From JBOHTO01 sp050733695 (GTDB lineage Bacteria > Gemmatimonadota > Gemmatimonadetes > Gemmatimonadales > Gemmatimonadaceae): a stretch of DNA of 6,675 nt. This document shows positions 5,545 to 6,675 of this stretch, one piece after another. The translations under genes were made by a program, and so were the position numbers. The notes under the pieces are model-generated. The model searched no databases. It was not told the DNA's origin and saw nothing but the letters and a program-made list of their open reading frames with translations. Every line of letters starts with the position of its first letter. The stretch's first letter is position 1. The stretch lies in assembly GCA_050733695.1 (NCBI GenBank), contig JBOHTO010000031.1, forward strand, positions 1 to 6,675, given 5' to 3'.

Positions 5545-6117
5545 TCGGTGCCGAGCTGTTGCGGTCGGTCGCGTCAGCGCTGGACGCCGCGGGGATTCCT
5601 TTCATGTTGACGGGATCGGTCGCCGCCGCGTACTACGGCGCCGGTCGCGCCACGATGGATATCGACATCGTGATCGATCCGACCGCAGCGCAACTGCAGA
5701 CGCTGCTCGCCGGGCTTGCGGCTCCCGGCACGTACGTCTCGAGCGAGGCTGGCTCTCGAAGCGCTCGAGCATCGGTCGAGTTTCAACGTGATCGACACGA
5801 CGACCGGCTGGAAAGTCGACCTGATCATCCGAAAGTCACGTCCGTTCAGCGCGACCAAGTTCGAACGCCGACTGCCGATCGACTTCGATGGTACGCGGCT
5901 CTTCCTGGCCAGCGCCGAGGACGTCATCCTCTCCAAACTGGAGTGGGCCAGGCTGGGCGCATCGGCCCGCCAGATCGAAGATGTGTCTGCGTTGCTCGCA
6001 GTTCTGTCGGGACAACTCGACCGGACCTACCTGCGCCAATGGATCGCGGACCTCGGCCTCGAGGCCCAGTGGCAAGCGGCGCAATCCGCTGGTCAACCAC
6101 GTGCGCATGACGGTTGA
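5541..6117 (+). pseudogene. Minimal nucleotidyltransferase (AbiEii/DUF6036-like), frameshifted
   Basis: From GTG 5541 the first frame gives a nucleotidyltransferase N-terminus: the GS motif (TGSVAAAYYGAG, G25-S26) and the metal-binding pair D40-x-D42 in MDIDIVID. Coding quality is lost after YVSSEA (residue 70). The matching continuation lies in the next frame from 5752: ALEALEHRSSFNVID, GWKVDLIIRK with the third catalytic acid (D93), then a helical C-terminus (AEDVILSKLEWARLG, RQIEDVSALLAVL) to TGA 6115-6117. Dropping one G at 5751-5752 joins the halves into 191 residues with family-like spacing and all three catalytic acids. An intact protein would transfer a nucleotide to a protein or RNA target; related enzymes serve as toxins in AbiE and MNT-type systems. 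As written, the product is cut before D93 and should be inactive. Sequencing error versus real inactivation is open. Confidence 0.82.
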
Positions 6118-6130
6118 GCAAGCCTGACGG

Positions 6131-6160
6131 CTGCGCTCGCCGCTACTGCATCGAGCGCAG
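6131..6160 (+). terminator. Perfect 9-bp hairpin after the nucleotidyltransferase gene
   Basis: CTGCGCTCG (6131-6139) pairs perfectly with CGAGCGCAG (6152-6160) over a 12-nt loop, starting 13 nt after the stop at 6117. Position and strength fit a transcription terminator for the plus-strand island, but there is no T-tract, so an RNA-stabilising 3' hairpin is equally possible. Confidence 0.4.
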
Positions 6161-6175
6161 AGCTGGCGGGCGTGT

Positions 6176-6221
6176 CCGGCGTGGGCTCGGCGCGCGCCGC
6201 CTCGTGCGCAGCGCCACGCGG
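6176..6221. terminator. Possible bidirectional hairpin between convergent genes
   Basis: GCGTGG (6179-6184) pairs with CCACGC (6214-6219). Flanking CC/GG and inner GC/GC pairs extend the stem past single-base bulges. It lies just past the stop of the minus-strand DUF4242 gene (6227), so it could end transcripts from either side. It is imperfect, in very GC-rich DNA, and has no T-tract. Confidence 0.25.
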
Positions 6222-6226
6222 CCGAC

Positions 6227-6508
6227 CTACTCAGCCGTGGTCGGGTCGATCATTCCGCGGACTTGCTCGATCCGGTTGGCAGGGAACTCGCCACGCTGAG
6301 CGTGCTGGCGCACGGCCTCTTCACTCGGGGCGTTGTAAACGCAGTAGATCTTGTTCTTGGTCACGTAGCTGTGGACCCACTGGATGTCGGTGCCGCCGCG
6401 GTTCATGTCGCCCAGCACGCCGCAGGATTTGGCAGCGATGCCCTTGAGGTCGGCCGGGCTGAGGTCGCCCGCCTTGGGGATCTCGCGTTCGATGAGGTAC
6501 TTTGGCAT
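6227..6508 (-). CDS. DUF4242 family protein (SCO4226-like)
   Basis: This 93-residue cytoplasmic protein is intact. Hallmarks of DUF4242 are MPKYLIEREIPKAG (1-14), LKGIAAKSCGVL (21-32), IQWVHSYVTKNKIYCVY (42-58) and EEAVRQHAQRGEFPANRI (63-80), with a closing DPTTAE. Family members are small ferredoxin-like alpha/beta proteins. A Streptomyces homologue, SCO4226, is reported to bind nickel, and many copies are simply named after the domain. Possible metal ligands here are C29, H46, C56 and H69, though I cannot say which are used. The ATG start is backed by a strong GGAGG (complement of 6514-6518) five bases upstream. It is monocistronic in view and convergent with the nucleotidyltransferase gene. 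A role in metal handling or stress is inference. Confidence 0.88.
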   Translation of the reverse strand: MPKYLIEREIPKAGDLSPADLKGIAAKSCGVLGDMNRGGTDIQWVHSYVTKNKIYCVYNAPSEEAVRQHAQRGEFPANRIEQVRGMIDPTTAE

Positions 6509-6537
6509 GCGCGCCTCCTCTGACAGGGTGGGATATC

Positions 6538-6555
6538 GGTCCGGGGAGCCGGACC
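6538..6555 (-). promoter_or_regulatory. Perfect 7-bp hairpin upstream of the DUF4242 gene
   Basis: GGTCCGG (6538-6544) pairs with CCGGACC (6549-6555) around a tetraloop, about 30 nt upstream of the minus-strand start codon. It could be a leader hairpin or an operator. No convincing -35/-10 pair was found on the minus strand beyond it, so the promoter itself is not assigned. Confidence 0.35.
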
Positions 6556-6610
6556 ACGGTCGCGATCTCTACATAACGCCGCCGGCCCGGGGTCCGCCAG
6601 CCCATCTAGA

Positions 6611-6675
6611 GGGGTCAGGTCTTGTTTTGCAACATCATTTCATCTTCGCAGGACAATGATGTTGCAAAACAAGAC
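6611..6675. mobile_element. AT-rich perfect 21-bp inverted repeat, likely mobile-element end
   Basis: The arm 6619-6639 and the arm 6655-6675 are exact reverse complements (21 of 21) around a 15-nt loop, and the window ends on the last paired base. The arms are about one-third GC in a window that is otherwise very GC-rich, so the segment looks foreign. The left flank reads GGGGTCAGGTCTTG (6611-6624). As I recall, such GGGGTCAGGTCTTG hairpins mark the ends of REP-associated tyrosine transposase (RAYT, IS200/IS605-like) elements, and the pairing probably continues past the window edge. A transposase gene would then lie to the right. A REP-type palindrome or a strong bidirectional terminator is the alternative. 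Confidence 0.6.

Noticed and set aside
6093..6117. TCAACC/GGTTGA hairpin across the nucleotidyltransferase stop as a terminator
   Set aside because: It has only six pairs with a 13-nt loop, and a better 9-bp hairpin follows at 6131-6160.

Overview
The window is very GC-rich, with short intergenic gaps, GTG and TTG starts and 4-nt GTGA gene overlaps. Together with its gene families (a desaturase-like di-iron protein, a DUF4403 lipoprotein, and a small-protein/nucleotidyltransferase pair common in soil lineages), this suggests a free-living high-GC bacterium, possibly Gemmatimonadota or a relative. That placement is inference from style and is not proven.

Left half (1-4450), plus strand, intact cell-envelope and lipid-type genes. 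A ferritin-like di-iron protein (216-1121) carries the full ligand pattern of soluble acyl-ACP desaturases and is preceded by a perfect hairpin and a duplicated G-rich tract. After a 111-nt gap comes a half-size ABC exporter (1233-3068, TTG start). It overlaps by 4 nt a DUF4403 lipoprotein (3065-4450) that appears to contain two related halves. The tight coupling suggests that the exporter and the lipoprotein work together at the envelope.

Right-centre (4451-6226), plus strand, an accessory toxin-antitoxin type island. A promoter with an inverted repeat over its -35 region drives a ribbon-helix-helix antitoxin (4624-4866). The MazF toxin gene that overlaps it (4851-5188) is frameshifted by one missing base. 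Then comes a second translationally coupled pair: a small helical protein of unknown function (5326-5544) and a minimal nucleotidyltransferase of the AbiEii/DUF6036 type (5541-6117). The nucleotidyltransferase gene is also frameshifted, by one extra base. Correcting each single base restores a family-like full-length protein. So these are either recent inactivations of two toxin-like genes or assembly errors.

Right end (6227-6675). A DUF4242 protein lies on the minus strand, converging on the island across a hairpin-rich gap. The window ends inside an AT-rich perfect 21-bp inverted repeat that looks like the end of a mobile element of the RAYT/IS200 kind, or a REP-like palindrome. No RNA gene or CRISPR array was seen. 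The most interesting items are the two opposite-sign frameshifts, the small-protein/nucleotidyltransferase pair, and the ABC exporter-DUF4403 coupling.
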